This document shows positions 38,785-47,553 of a stretch of 64,000 bases of DNA, in pieces. The stretch spans positions 186,001 to 250,000 of the forward strand of contig NZ_NJIH01000007.1 in the NCBI RefSeq assembly GCF_002209565.1, in the 5' to 3' direction. This DNA comes from Candidimonas nitroreducens (GTDB lineage: Bacteria; Pseudomonadota; Gammaproteobacteria; Burkholderiales; Burkholderiaceae_B). The position numbers were made by a program, and so were the translations under genes. The notes beneath the pieces were generated by a model that saw only the letters and a list, made by a program, of their open reading frames with translations, searched no databases and was not told the DNA's origin. Numbering within the stretch: position 1 is the stretch's first letter; every line of letters starts with the position of its first letter.

Positions 38785-39555
38785 ATGGAGATCCGGGAAA
38801 GTCTCATGAGAACCAATGCCCCGAAATACGTGCTCGTCGCCGACCTGCTGGCCAAGGAAATCTCCAGCGGCTATCCGGAAGTAGGCACGCTGCTGCCCAA
38901 GGAAAGCGATTTGATCGCGCGTTTCAAGGTCAGCCGCACGACCATACGCGAGGCCCTCAAGCGCTTGAGCGCGCTGAAGCTGATCGAAACCATCCATGGC
39001 GTCGGGACGCGCGTCATTGCGCGCCAGCAGAGCCAGAGCTTCATGCTGACATCCCGCTCTATTTCCGAGCTCGTGTCGTACGGCGCCGGCGCGACCCGAT
39101 TCCGGGTGCTGCGCCGCGAATCACTGACGCTGCGCCCCGAAGACACGCCCGTATTCAAAATGCCGGCGGGCAGCGCCGCACTGCGCCTGATGGGGCAGCG
39201 CACCAGCAAGGCGGATCCCGAACAGATCATCGCCATCTGCCGTATTTACGTGCGCAAGCCCTACCTGACTGCGGTGGCCCACGACCGCGAAATGGATGAG
39301 GCCGTCTATACGCAGATCAGCCGGGCCTTCGACATGGAAATCCAGAAAATCGAGCAGGAGATCCAGGCAGTATTCGTGTCTCCCGAAGAGGCGCAGCTTC
39401 TGCGCGCCACGCCGTACAGTCCGGCCCTGCAAGTGGTTCGCCGCTACTTCTTCGAAGACGAAGTGCCGTTCGAAGTCACGGTGAACACCTACCCCGGACA
39501 CAACTTCACCTACAAAATGACACTGAATCGAGTCGCCGATACCCCGGCTCTATAG
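38785..39555 (+). CDS. GntR-family (HutC/UTRA) transcriptional regulator
   Basis: A 256-residue regulator with a winged helix (L-L-P-K-E-S-D-L-I-A-R-F-K-V-S-R-T-T-I-R then E-A-L-K-R-L) and a C-terminal UTRA-like sensor domain. An alternative start is the ATG at 38806, which trims seven residues. It is divergent from the CoA-transferase operon and upstream of a Bug gene on its own strand. It is the best candidate for binding the TGATATAATRAYATCA sites. Confidence 0.9.
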   Translation: MEIRESLMRTNAPKYVLVADLLAKEISSGYPEVGTLLPKESDLIARFKVSRTTIREALKRLSALKLIETIHGVGTRVIARQQSQSFMLTSRSISELVSYGAGATRFRVLRRESLTLRPEDTPVFKMPAGSAALRLMGQRTSKADPEQIIAICRIYVRKPYLTAVAHDREMDEAVYTQISRAFDMEIQKIEQEIQAVFVSPEEAQLLRATPYSPALQVVRRYFFEDEVPFEVTVNTYPGHNFTYKMTLNRVADTPAL

Positions 39556-39618
39556 CCGGAACAGTGTTCTGGCGCTCTGTTTTCATTTCTTCTTGAAATA
39601 GTGATATCTCGATGATAG

Positions 39619-39672
39619 GATCTCACCTTGTGGCCGAAAAAGATCTTTTCCGGCTGCCACTAAAGTGAGATC
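39619..39672 (+). promoter_or_regulatory. Leader hairpin next to the Bug ribosome binding site
   Basis: A perfect 8-bp outer stem, GATCTCAC (39619-39626) and GTGAGATC (39665-39672), encloses further pairing (GTGGC with GCCAC, and GCCGAAAA with TTTTCCGGC with one bulge). The right arm ends one base before AGGAG and 10 bases before the ATG of the next gene. An RNA of this shape could hide or expose the ribosome binding site. It has no T-run, so a terminator is less likely. Confidence 0.5.
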
Positions 39673-39682
39673 AGGAGAAGAA

Positions 39683-40642
39683 ATGAAACCTTTTTGGAGG
39701 CTGGCCGCGACCGCGGCATGCAGTCTTGGCCTGGCCGGCATAGCGCAAGCCAAGGTCGACATCCCCAACGTGATACGGATCATCGTGCCGTTTTCCCCAG
39801 GGGCAAGCAACGACACCTTTGGCCGTGCGATTGCTAAAAAACTGACGGAGGAAACAGGCAAGACCTTCATCGTCGAGAACAAACCGGGCGCGGGCGGCAC
39901 GATCGGCACGAACGAAGTCGCCAAGAGCAAGGGCGACGGCGCAACGCTGCTTTTCAGCTCGTCCTCGGTGGTTACCAATACCGTGGGGCGCAAGCTCAAT
40001 TACAACTTGCTGAAAGACCTGTCGCCGATTTCCGTCGTATCCAAGGGCGCGATGGTGCTGGTCGCGTCCAAGGCGTCTGGGCTGAAATCCCTGGAAGACC
40101 TGAAGCAGGCGCTGAGCTCGGGCAAGCACATGACCTACGGCACCCCCGGTCTGGGCTCGATTGCGCATCTGGCCTCGGAATTGCTGATGGCGCGCTCGGG
40201 CGGCAAGTTCCAGAACATACCGTACAAGGGCGTTTCCAACGCCATCATCGACATGGTAGGCGGACGCGTGGACTTCATGATCTCCACGCCCGCGTCGATT
40301 CTGGGGCAAATGAAGTCCGGCGACGTCACGACGCTGGGCGTGACAAGCGCCAAGCCTTCGCCCTTCCTGCCCAACGTGCAGCCGGTCGCCGATATATACC
40401 CCGGCTACACGGTCGATGTCTGGTGGGCTTTCTTCGCCCCCTCGGGAACCCCGAAAGAGCTGCTCGACTTCTATAACAAGAGCATCAACAAGGCCATATC
40501 GAGCAAAGACATGGCCGCCATGTTTGCGCGCGAATCCACCCAGGCCATGCACATGACGGCCGCGGAATCGCGAACCTTCATCGATGCCGAATACAAGAAA
40601 TGGCACGATCTGGCCAAAGAGCGCCACATCAAGCTCGACTGA
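39683..40642 (+). CDS. Bug-type periplasmic solute-binding protein
   Basis: A 319-residue exported binding protein. The signal peptide ends near G-I-A-Q-A-K. Bug landmarks: I-R-I-I-V-P-F-S-P-G-A-S-N-D, V-E-N-K-P-G-A-G-G and S-K-G-D-G-A-T (usually S-x-P-D-G-Y-T, so the ligand loop is altered). The frame is open upstream from a GTG at 39665, but the ATG at 39683 behind AGGAG gives the proper signal peptide. It follows the GntR gene and may share its regulation. Confidence 0.92.
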   Translation: MKPFWRLAATAACSLGLAGIAQAKVDIPNVIRIIVPFSPGASNDTFGRAIAKKLTEETGKTFIVENKPGAGGTIGTNEVAKSKGDGATLLFSSSSVVTNTVGRKLNYNLLKDLSPISVVSKGAMVLVASKASGLKSLEDLKQALSSGKHMTYGTPGLGSIAHLASELLMARSGGKFQNIPYKGVSNAIIDMVGGRVDFMISTPASILGQMKSGDVTTLGVTSAKPSPFLPNVQPVADIYPGYTVDVWWAFFAPSGTPKELLDFYNKSINKAISSKDMAAMFARESTQAMHMTAAESRTFIDAEYKKWHDLAKERHIKLD

Positions 40643-40661
40643 CGTGCCGTAGCATTAAAGA

Positions 40662-40687
40662 GGCGAGCCCGCGTGAACGGGCTCGCC
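40662..40687. terminator. Bidirectional terminator hairpin
   Basis: A perfect 10-bp stem, GGCGAGCCCG and CGGGCTCGCC, around a 6-base loop, between the convergent Bug and sulfatase genes. On the minus strand it is followed by TCTTTAAT, a short T-rich tail, so it suits termination of the sulfatase transcript; on the + strand the tail is weaker. Confidence 0.7.
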
Positions 40688-40738
40688 GAAGCGCTTTTCG
40701 TCGAAGAGCCGCCAGGCCGCGCACCGGCCTGGGCGAGT

Positions 40739-43090
40739 TCAGCTCATGTGGCAGGTCTTGCCCATATTGCTCTGGATGATCTGCTGGTCGGCCGCGTCGG
40801 TCTTGCCGTCGTGGTTGAAGTCGTACCAGCTCGACTGGCCGCCATTGAGCTGGCTCAGCTCTTTCCAGTTGTCCAGATCCTTCTGATCGACCACGCCGTC
40901 ATGATTGCCATCGCCCGGGCAATTCACGGTGTCGTAGTTCCAGTTATAGTCGGCCACGGCATCGTGCTGATCCATTTGGGACTTGAGTTGGGAGTAGGCC
41001 TGCTGCTGCTCGGGGCTGAGCGATGACGTATCCAGCGGCGGCGCGGTAATCGCGGTCAGCTGGCTGCCTTCCTTGTCCAGGGCGGGATTGGGGGTGGCGG
41101 TATCGATCTTGTAGAACTCGTCCTCGACCCCGTAGGCGGTCTTGCTGTAGCCGTAGGCGGTGGGATCAGCCGCCGTGCCCATGGCCGGGTCGCACTGGTT
41201 GCGCGTCTGGCGCACCAGCTTGTAGGTGCCGTCGGTGACCGCCTTGGTTGCGGTGGGCAGGAAGGTGGTGTCTTCGCCCTTGGTCAGGCGGTACGCCTGG
41301 GCCTGGCAGCAGTTGTGATAGCCCGTTGCCGGAATGCCGCTGGTTTCACTGGACAGGTTGTCGCCATACCAGATGCCGCCCTGGGTCAGGCACACGCCTT
41401 TCTGCGGGAACAGCGTGGTGCAGACATTGTTGGCCGCCGGTATCACGCAAGGGGACTCGCTGGCGGACGCATCGGTGGCCCGCAAATTGGTGCCCATCTC
41501 GGTGAAATTGGTAGTGCGGATGCTGGCCTGGCTGGGGTTGGTCAGGTAGGCCAGCATGGGCTGGGCGTCGATGGGCTGGCTGGCCGGGATGGCGGCGTCC
41601 AGGTTGGCGCCGGCAATGTCGGCGAACAGACGATACAGATCGACCGAGCCCACCATGGACGGCACCTCGCGCCCGGGCGAAGCAACCATGGGGCCGGCCG
41701 CCAGCAGCGGCACCCACACACCGGTCTGGTACGGGGTGGCCTTGGCGCGCGTGGGGTCGAACCGCCCCGGCGCAGTGAACTTGACACTGTCTACATAGGT
41801 GCCGTTGTCGCCTATGACCACGACCACGGTATTGGTCTTTTCGGGGTGGTAATCGAGCGAGCCGTCGGCCTTGTACTGGGCAAGATTCAGGCCCACCAGC
41901 AGATCGCCGATTTTCTTGTCCAGGGCCTCGATCATCAAGTTGGTGATGAGGTGGCTGTCGACGACATCGGTAAGCTGCGTGACCACCGGTGTGTTTTCCG
42001 AGTCGGCCCGGGTCGAACACACCAGATTGTCGTTGCGCCCCGGCGTGTCGTCTGCGATCAGCGATACGGGCGGCACCTGCAGCGGCGCGTGGATGGCCGA
42101 ATAGCCCACCGTCAGCATCCAGGGCTTGTCGCTGGGCTGCTGCTTGGCCCAGTCGAGAGCGCGGTCGGTCTCGAGGATGGAGCGGTAGCCGCGCGAAGAG
42201 GGATCGGAGGCCGGCATCACGTAGCCGTTGCCCTTTTCCGTGCTTTTTACCCACCTGCCGGTGTAGTAGCCGTTCTGTGCCGTGAAGTCGATGTAACTGG
42301 GCACTGTGGACTTGCACGATTGGCCCGGATCCAGGATGCCGCCGCGTTCCATGCAGCTGCGGCCCGGGGTGGTGACATCGCCGCCTATCGAAAGCTGCGA
42401 GCAGCTGCCATCAGCCAGATAGCAGGCGCCGGAATCGGCGCCATTGGCCGCGTCGATGTGCTTGGTGGGGATGAAGCCGCACTTGTACGGGCCGCTGTCG
42501 ACGTCGGCGCCTTTGGTCGTCAGGCCGGCGCGAGTATCGATGTTGTAGGGAGCGCCGTCGAGGAAGCCGTCGAAGTAATCGAAGCCCAGCTTCCACATGC
42601 TGTCGTAGCCGTAGGGCAGATTGAACGCGTTGTTCAGGTCGGATCCGGTCAGGTGCATCTTGCCGATCAGAGCGCTGGTATAGCCCACCGTATGCAACAG
42701 CTTGGGCAGCGTCAACACATAGGGCGAGGTCGACGAGTTGGCCAGGTCGGTCGCCACGATCGCATTCTGTATATTGTCTTGGGACGGATAGCGCCCAGTG
42801 AAGAACGTGGCCCGCGAGGGCGTGCAATCGGGCATGGCCCATGCATTGCGGAACTGCACGCCAGCATGGGCAATGGCGTTCAAGTTGGGGGTTCTGGCTG
42901 GATCGACGCCGCCATAGCCATAGGACGTCATCTGATCCACGCCCAGATCATCGAGCACGATGAAAAGAATATTCGGCTTGGCCGACGCGACCTTGTCGCT
43001 GCCGGAGTCGGAATCGGAGCATGAAGTCAGCAAAGCGGCCGTCGCCGCCAAAGCCACCACGGACGCAGGCCGAAATAGTCTCTTGATCAT
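40739..43090 (-). CDS. Lipoprotein sulfatase with C-terminal dockerin-like domain
   Basis: A 783-residue type I sulfatase. The signal peptide has lipobox L-L-T-S-C (Cys24), so the protein is membrane-anchored outside the cytoplasm. Metal ligands Asp47-Asp48 (I-V-L-D-D) and the formylglycine motif C-T-P-S-R (Cys89) are intact. Several Cys-rich stretches suggest disulfides. Residues about 722-783 hold two EF-hand-like loops 30 residues apart (D-G-N-H-D-G-V-V-D-Q-K-D at about 727 and D-F-N-H-D-G-K-T-D-A-A-D at about 757), the duplicated calcium-loop layout of type I dockerins. The ATG follows AAGGGG. No sulfatase-maturing enzyme gene is in the window. Confidence 0.93.
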   Translation of the reverse strand: MIKRLFRPASVVALAATAALLTSCSDSDSGSDKVASAKPNILFIVLDDLGVDQMTSYGYGGVDPARTPNLNAIAHAGVQFRNAWAMPDCTPSRATFFTGRYPSQDNIQNAIVATDLANSSTSPYVLTLPKLLHTVGYTSALIGKMHLTGSDLNNAFNLPYGYDSMWKLGFDYFDGFLDGAPYNIDTRAGLTTKGADVDSGPYKCGFIPTKHIDAANGADSGACYLADGSCSQLSIGGDVTTPGRSCMERGGILDPGQSCKSTVPSYIDFTAQNGYYTGRWVKSTEKGNGYVMPASDPSSRGYRSILETDRALDWAKQQPSDKPWMLTVGYSAIHAPLQVPPVSLIADDTPGRNDNLVCSTRADSENTPVVTQLTDVVDSHLITNLMIEALDKKIGDLLVGLNLAQYKADGSLDYHPEKTNTVVVVIGDNGTYVDSVKFTAPGRFDPTRAKATPYQTGVWVPLLAAGPMVASPGREVPSMVGSVDLYRLFADIAGANLDAAIPASQPIDAQPMLAYLTNPSQASIRTTNFTEMGTNLRATDASASESPCVIPAANNVCTTLFPQKGVCLTQGGIWYGDNLSSETSGIPATGYHNCCQAQAYRLTKGEDTTFLPTATKAVTDGTYKLVRQTRNQCDPAMGTAADPTAYGYSKTAYGVEDEFYKIDTATPNPALDKEGSQLTAITAPPLDTSSLSPEQQQAYSQLKSQMDQHDAVADYNWNYDTVNCPGDGNHDGVVDQKDLDNWKELSQLNGGQSSWYDFNHDGKTDAADQQIIQSNMGKTCHMS

Positions 43091-43676
43091 AGTTACACCC
43101 CTTCCCTGTTCTTTTTAGGTAGAGTAACAATATGTTCTATTCGTGACAAGCTCATAATCGGTGCTAGCTAAATCATCGATTAGTTACATTAATCGGACCA
43201 TTCTCTTACAGACCAATGGCGAATCGCGCGTTCATAAATACTTAACACGCCTTAAGCGGTCACCTACTAGCGCGAAACACTCCGGCACCCTATGCTGTAC
43301 CGAATCAACTAAAGAAATAATGGGGGATCGAGGTGAGGATCTGGCAATTCCGTTGACGCGGCCGCAACGCTCCGGGCCATAGTGGCGGCCCGCGGCCGGT
43401 TCTGCCGCCAGCAGCCGGCCGGCTGCCATGGCTAGTCGGGCATGGGTGGCCAGCCATATTGCGCGAGCGCCGAGCAGTGGCGGTTCCCCATGGGTTGGGG
43501 GAACCGCTTACTCTTGCTCTATTGCGCAAGCTTCAACGGCAAGACCTTTCCGGGGGGGCCCGATCGCCCCGCCATGATCATCGCCCGCATGTCTTCCCCC
43601 GAGGCCGCCACATGCCTGCCATTGCTGCCGGCAGTTGAACAACAAGCCGATTTCGGCAACCCTGAGGAGTCAAGCC
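43091..43676. other. 586-base intergenic region without a supported gene
   Basis: The gap separates divergent sulfatase and Bug genes. Near the sulfatase lies a dyad, CGATTA-N7-TAATCG (43177-43195), a possible operator. Further right is a perfect 10-bp hairpin, described separately. Short ORFs here (for example 43161-43382) show no coding character or ribosome binding site. I see no RNA gene. Confidence 0.5.
43480..43507. repeat. Perfect hairpin in the sulfatase-Bug gap
   Basis: GCGGTTCCCC (43480-43489) and GGGGAACCGC (43498-43507) form a 10-bp stem with an 8-base loop. It is followed by a CT-rich stretch rather than a T-run. It may be a terminator for an unseen transcript, a leader structure for the Bug gene, or a protein-binding dyad. 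Confidence 0.45.
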
Positions 43677-44702
43677 ATGCAAAAAAGTAAGCATTCAAAC
43701 AAGATACATCTGGCCGGCGTCGCCAAAGCGGCCGGACGCCTAGCCACCGCCGCGCTGGCCATCGCTTGCCTGGCGGTACCGGCATCGGCGGCCGACGCGC
43801 CGGCCAACTATCCCAACAAGCCGGTGAAGGTGGTCGTGGCCTTCTCGCCGGGCGGCACCACAGACATCCTGACCCGGCTGGTGACCGAACACATGAGCCG
43901 CGAGTTCGGCCAGCCCTTCGTGGTGGAAAACAAGCCCGGAGCCGGCGGCAATATCGGCACAGGGTATGTGGTCAACTCCAAGCCCGACGGCTATACGCTG
44001 ATCGTGGACTCCGTAGGCCCCATTGCCATCAACCCTACGCTGAACAAATTGTCCTATAACCCGCTAACCGACCTCATCGCCGTCGCCGAAGTCGCGGACG
44101 TGCCCAATGTGCTGGTGGTCGCCCCGCAGCACCTGAAGGTCAAGGACATCCACGAGCTGGTGAAGAATATCGAAGCCCACCCCGGCGAATACAACTTCAG
44201 TTCCACAGGAGTGGGCACATCCTCGCATTTGTCCGGCTACCTGATGGGCAAGCTCCGCAACCTGAAGATCACGCACGTGCCTTACAAAGGCGCAGAAGCG
44301 CTCAATGACTTGCTGGCAGGCCGCGTACAGTTCATGTTCGCCACCATCCCCTCCGTCCATTCGCTGATCGAATCCGGCCGGCTCAAGCCCCTGGCCGTCA
44401 GCAGCCCGCACCGTTCACGCTCGATGCCCGATGTACCCACCATGGACGAGGCCGGCTTCAAGGGCTTCCGCGCGGGGTCATGGTTCGGCATGTTCGCGCC
44501 CAAGGGTACGCCGCCGGCCATCATAAAGAAACTGCACGACAGCGTGAACCGCATCGTTCAGATTCCTGAAGTATCGAAGATAATGGTGCAACAAGGTGCG
44601 GATCCCGTGCCGGGCAGCTCCGAGCAGTTCAAAAATTTCGTGCAAGAAGAGCACGACCGCTGGAAGATCTTGCTGATAGAATCAGGCGCGGCCAAGCCAT
44701 AG
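43677..44702 (+). CDS. Bug-type periplasmic solute-binding protein
   Basis: A 341-residue exported protein. Signal peptide with a long basic n-region and cut near V-P-A-S-A-A-D-A. Bug landmarks: Y-P-N-K-P-V-K-V-V-V-A-F-S-P-G-G-T-T-D-I, V-E-N-K-P-G-A-G-G-N-I-G and S-K-P-D-G-Y-T. Start at the ATG behind GAGGAG; the frame continues upstream to 43635 without function. Its ligand is not predictable; no enzyme operon is attached. Confidence 0.92.
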   Translation: MQKSKHSNKIHLAGVAKAAGRLATAALAIACLAVPASAADAPANYPNKPVKVVVAFSPGGTTDILTRLVTEHMSREFGQPFVVENKPGAGGNIGTGYVVNSKPDGYTLIVDSVGPIAINPTLNKLSYNPLTDLIAVAEVADVPNVLVVAPQHLKVKDIHELVKNIEAHPGEYNFSSTGVGTSSHLSGYLMGKLRNLKITHVPYKGAEALNDLLAGRVQFMFATIPSVHSLIESGRLKPLAVSSPHRSRSMPDVPTMDEAGFKGFRAGSWFGMFAPKGTPPAIIKKLHDSVNRIVQIPEVSKIMVQQGADPVPGSSEQFKNFVQEEHDRWKILLIESGAAKP

Positions 44703-44764
44703 CCATAGGCCTTATGCCGACACCCGTTCTTGCCGCGGGCCGGGCGGCGAATCACTCGCAGGAA

Positions 44765-44786
44765 GCCCGGCTTGCGGCGGCCGGGC
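44765..44786 (+). terminator. Hairpin after the Bug gene
   Basis: GCCCGGC (44765-44771) and GCCGGGC (44780-44786) form a 7-bp GC stem in the 110-base gap before the NTF2-like gene. Only CCGTCT follows, so termination is probable but weak. Confidence 0.4.
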
Positions 44787-44812
44787 CCGTCTAAATCAAG
44801 GCGGTTGCACGG

Positions 44813-45256
44813 ATGAACCATACCCGAATCGGCGTTTTCTTATCGATCCTCGCGCTGCAGTTCTGCTGCGCGGGCGCAATCGCAGGCGATGCGGCCGAGA
44901 TCCGAACCCGCTTGCAGCAATGGGCGGACAGCTTCAACAACCGTGACACGGCCGCCGCCTGCGACCTGTTTTCGAAATCACTGGTTTCCGACGTTCAGGG
45001 CCAAGGCGAAGCGAACTACGAAACCCGCTGCGCAATCATCCGCAAAGCGCTCGGCGACAAGCGGCGGCGTTTCCACTACGACCTCCGCATCAAAGAAATC
45101 ATGGCCGACAAGACAATGGCCGTCGTCCGGCTCGAATGGATCCTGAAGATTTCTCCCGGCGACGCGACCAGTACCGAATCCGGCCTCGATATCTTCAGGA
45201 AAGAAAGCGACGGGCAGTGGCGCATCATCCGGTACATGGCTTATAGCCGCGACTGA
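44813..45256 (+). CDS. Exported NTF2-like/SnoaL-fold protein
   Basis: A 147-residue protein with a signal peptide (cut near A-I-A-G-D). The remaining 120 residues fit a cone-shaped NTF2-like fold: an N-terminal helix L-Q-Q-W-A-D-S-F-N-N-R-D-T, then paired strands ending in G-Q-W-R-I-I-R-Y-M-A-Y. This is the DUF4440/SnoaL pattern, used by many binding proteins and a few enzymes. No catalytic residues can be assigned. It is followed after 4 bases by the cupin gene. Confidence 0.75.
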   Translation: MNHTRIGVFLSILALQFCCAGAIAGDAAEIRTRLQQWADSFNNRDTAAACDLFSKSLVSDVQGQGEANYETRCAIIRKALGDKRRRFHYDLRIKEIMADKTMAVVRLEWILKISPGDATSTESGLDIFRKESDGQWRIIRYMAYSRD

Positions 45257-45260
45257 ACCG

Positions 45261-45581
45261 GTGAATTCACAATTTGCAACCTTCTTCACCCAGTCAAAGA
45301 GCAAAGGCTGCTGGAGGGCCCTCGACGGCAAAGGCCATGAAACCATCGTCACGCGCACCACTCACGTTCCGGGAACACGCCCCCGGTTGCATCGCCATGA
45401 CTACGGCGGCGCGACATGCGCGCTGGACGGCAAAATGACCTTGTATCGGGAAGGTGCGGCACCCAAGCACGCCGCAACGCACGAGTGCTATTACATGCCG
45501 GCCAACAATGTAATGGCCGGCGTCGATGCGGGAACCGTAAACGCGGCAATGCTGGATATTTTTCAGGTGCCCGAGGGATAG
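45261..45581 (+). CDS. Small cupin-domain protein
   Basis: A 106-residue single-domain cupin starting at GTG, 4 bases after the NTF2-like gene. Motif 1 is recognisable as H-V-P-G-T-R-P-R-L-H-R-H-D-Y-G-G, with possible ligands His44 and His46; motif 2 is poor (Y-M-P-A-N-N-V-M-A-G). It lacks a signal peptide. It could be a small cupin enzyme or a sensor. It is short compared with most cupins. Confidence 0.6.
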   Translation: MNSQFATFFTQSKSKGCWRALDGKGHETIVTRTTHVPGTRPRLHRHDYGGATCALDGKMTLYREGAAPKHAATHECYYMPANNVMAGVDAGTVNAAMLDIFQVPEG

Positions 45582-45861
45582 CCGGTCTGGAATGTCGTTG
45601 AAGAAAACGGCAAAGCGCCAAAAGGCCAATTCGACGGGCACGAGCATTAGGCAGCCCCAGTCTCTGGGCAAGTAGCCCAGTCAGCAGATTACTCCGATAC
45701 GCAGCTGGTGATTGAAGCTATAGACATTCTCACCCGCAATAACCTGCTCGTCACCGAGGGAACAGCGTCATTCACCCTAATCCGGCACTTGATCAGCAAC
45801 AAGCAATCCCATGCTCGGATGATGCAGCTACGTGGCATGTAAACCCAGATATGCACAAAGC
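45582..45861 (+). pseudogene. Gene-poor gap with a possible remnant reading frame
   Basis: This 280-base stretch has no complete gene. From about 45655 to a TAA at 45841 the + strand is open and encodes a protein-like stretch without a start codon (S-D-T-Q-L-V-I-E-A-I-D-I-L-T, then N-N-L-L-V-T-E-G). It looks like the C-terminal end of a lost gene, perhaps left at the junction where the carboxylase cluster was inserted. I cannot name its family. Confidence 0.3.
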
Positions 45862-47223
45862 TCAAGAAAGCAGCTCGCTCTTCCACTCTTCAATAAAGCT
45901 GGTGGATACCATTCCCGTCTTGAAGGCTTCGTGAGATACCGTTTTCATCAGAAAGTCAATATTGGTCTGTACGCCTTCGATCTCGATCTGTGCCAATACT
46001 TCGAGCATACGACGCAGTGCGGAGGGTCGATCCGCGCCATGACATATGATCTTCCCGATCATGGGGTCATAAAAGTGGGTGACTCTATCTCCTTCGCGCA
46101 CTCCACATTCAAGCCGGAAGGTCTCATTCGTAGTGGGAAAGCGTAGTTTCTCCAATATGCCCGTGGATGGCAGGAAATTCTTGGATGGCCGTTCAGCATA
46201 CAACCGACACTCTATGGAATGCCCACTTGTCTGTATATCAATTTGGTTGACAACAGCAAGCGGCTGCTGCGCTGCAAGTTGCAATTGCATGGCGACCAGA
46301 TCCACGCCTGCAACCATCTCGGTAACAGGGTGTTCGACCTGTATGCGCGTGTTCATCTCCAGGAAGAAGAATTCAAAGGTACGTGCATCCACGACAAATT
46401 CAACCGTACCCGCACCTCGATAACGCTCTTGCCGACATAGGGACAGCGCAGCCTGCAGCATACGCTCACGAACATCGATGGGTATTCCTGGCGCCGGACT
46501 TTCCTCTATTATCTTTTGAAACCGTCGCTGTATGGAACAGTCGCGCTCATGCAAGTGGATGGCACGACCATCCCCAAACCCGAAGACTTGAACCTCTACA
46601 TGCCTTGCTGGGGAAACATAACGCTCCAAGTACACTGTACCGTCTCCAAACGACCTTTCCGCCATTTGCTGCGTGGCCTTCACCACGGCTAGTAGATCCT
46701 CCTGCCGGTCGACGCGCCGCATGCCTATTCCACCACCTCCCGCGGCGGCTTTTACAAGCAGCGGGAATCCGACACTTGCGGCCGCACCTATGATGTGATC
46801 AGTGTCGCCCACAGCAAAGCGAGTACTGCCAGGCAACACAGGTACGCCGGCCGCTTCGGCCAATAAGCGCGCCCGTTCTTTATCCCCCATTGAACAGATG
46901 GAGTCAGGGGTCGGGCCAATCCAGACAATACCCGCGCGCTCAACCTGCCGAGCGAATTCGGCGTTCTCGGCTAGGAAGCCGTATCCGGGGTGTATCCCGT
47001 CGGCGCCACTGCGGCGTGCAGCCTCCAGAATATGATCGACCCTCAGATAGCTTTCCGTTGCGCTTTTCCCTTGGAGCGCATAAGCCTCGTCTGCTTCCAC
47101 AACATGTTTAGAATCGGCATCTACCTCCGAATACACGGCGACCGTCTGAATGCCAAGACGACGGCAGCTTCGAATGATGCGACAGGCGATCTCCCCTCGG
47201 TTGGCGATCAATACTTTTTTCAT
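45862..47223 (-). CDS. accC: Biotin carboxylase subunit of an acyl-CoA carboxylase
   Basis: A 453-residue ATP-grasp biotin carboxylase. Clear landmarks: M-K-K-V-L-I-A-N-R-G-E-I-A-C-R-I-I, the ATP loop K-A-A-A-G-G-G-G-I-G-M, E-R-D-C-S-I-Q-R-R-F-Q-K-I-I-E-E, and E-M-N-T-R-I-Q-V-E-H-P-V-T-E. It carboxylates the biotin on the 73-residue carrier encoded just upstream. Because a carboxyltransferase and CoA-transferase precede it, it is more likely a catabolic accessory copy than the housekeeping acetyl-CoA carboxylase. Last gene of the operon. Confidence 0.95.
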   Translation of the reverse strand: MKKVLIANRGEIACRIIRSCRRLGIQTVAVYSEVDADSKHVVEADEAYALQGKSATESYLRVDHILEAARRSGADGIHPGYGFLAENAEFARQVERAGIVWIGPTPDSICSMGDKERARLLAEAAGVPVLPGSTRFAVGDTDHIIGAAASVGFPLLVKAAAGGGGIGMRRVDRQEDLLAVVKATQQMAERSFGDGTVYLERYVSPARHVEVQVFGFGDGRAIHLHERDCSIQRRFQKIIEESPAPGIPIDVRERMLQAALSLCRQERYRGAGTVEFVVDARTFEFFFLEMNTRIQVEHPVTEMVAGVDLVAMQLQLAAQQPLAVVNQIDIQTSGHSIECRLYAERPSKNFLPSTGILEKLRFPTTNETFRLECGVREGDRVTHFYDPMIGKIICHGADRPSALRRMLEVLAQIEIEGVQTNIDFLMKTVSHEAFKTGMVSTSFIEEWKSELLS

Positions 47224-47233
47224 TGTTTTCCAA

Positions 47234-47455
47234 TCAAGAATTGATGACGGCGATAACCTGCATCTCGCTCACTTCATCACCCTCTTTGACCCTGAGCTCG
47301 GTAATCTGGCCAGCGGTAGTCGCAGCCACCGGAATTTCCATCTTCATAGACTCGACCACAATGACCGTGTCTCCTTCAGCTACCTGGCTACCCACCGGTT
47401 TCTCGACCTTCCAGACACGCCCGGTGATATCGCACAACAATTCCTCTCTACTCAT
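47234..47455 (-). CDS. Small biotin carrier protein
   Basis: A 73-residue stand-alone biotinyl domain. The biotin attachment motif is E-S-M-K-M-E, with Lys38 as the modified residue. It lacks the long Pro/Ala-rich N-terminus of housekeeping AccB. The ATG at 47455 has GAGGAG at good spacing; an upstream ATG at 47476 has none. The biotin carboxylase follows after 10 bases. A carrier split from both enzymes is seen in some catabolic acyl-CoA carboxylases. Confidence 0.92.
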   Translation of the reverse strand: MSREELLCDITGRVWKVEKPVGSQVAEGDTVIVVESMKMEIPVAATTAGQITELRVKEGDEVSEMQVIAVINS

Positions 47456-47553
47456 CGCCCATCTCCTCGGAAACAATAAACATCCGCCACATTCATAACT
47501 ATGGAGCTACACCACGGCCACCAGCATCGGAACCGGGTCTTGCATACCAGCCA

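Noticed and set aside
41315-43024. 569-codon + strand frame opposite the sulfatase
   Set aside because: Gly/Val/Ala/His-rich antisense frame; the minus strand has signal peptide, sulfatase motif and dockerin-like end.
43161-43382. 73-codon + strand ORF in the sulfatase-Bug gap
   Set aside because: No ribosome binding site and no recognisable sequence pattern; it runs through a dyad likely to be regulatory.
45862-47223. Assignment as the housekeeping acetyl-CoA carboxylase biotin carboxylase
   Set aside because: The housekeeping gene normally follows accB with a long Pro/Ala-rich N-terminus; here the carrier is a 73-residue bare domain and the neighbours are catabolic.
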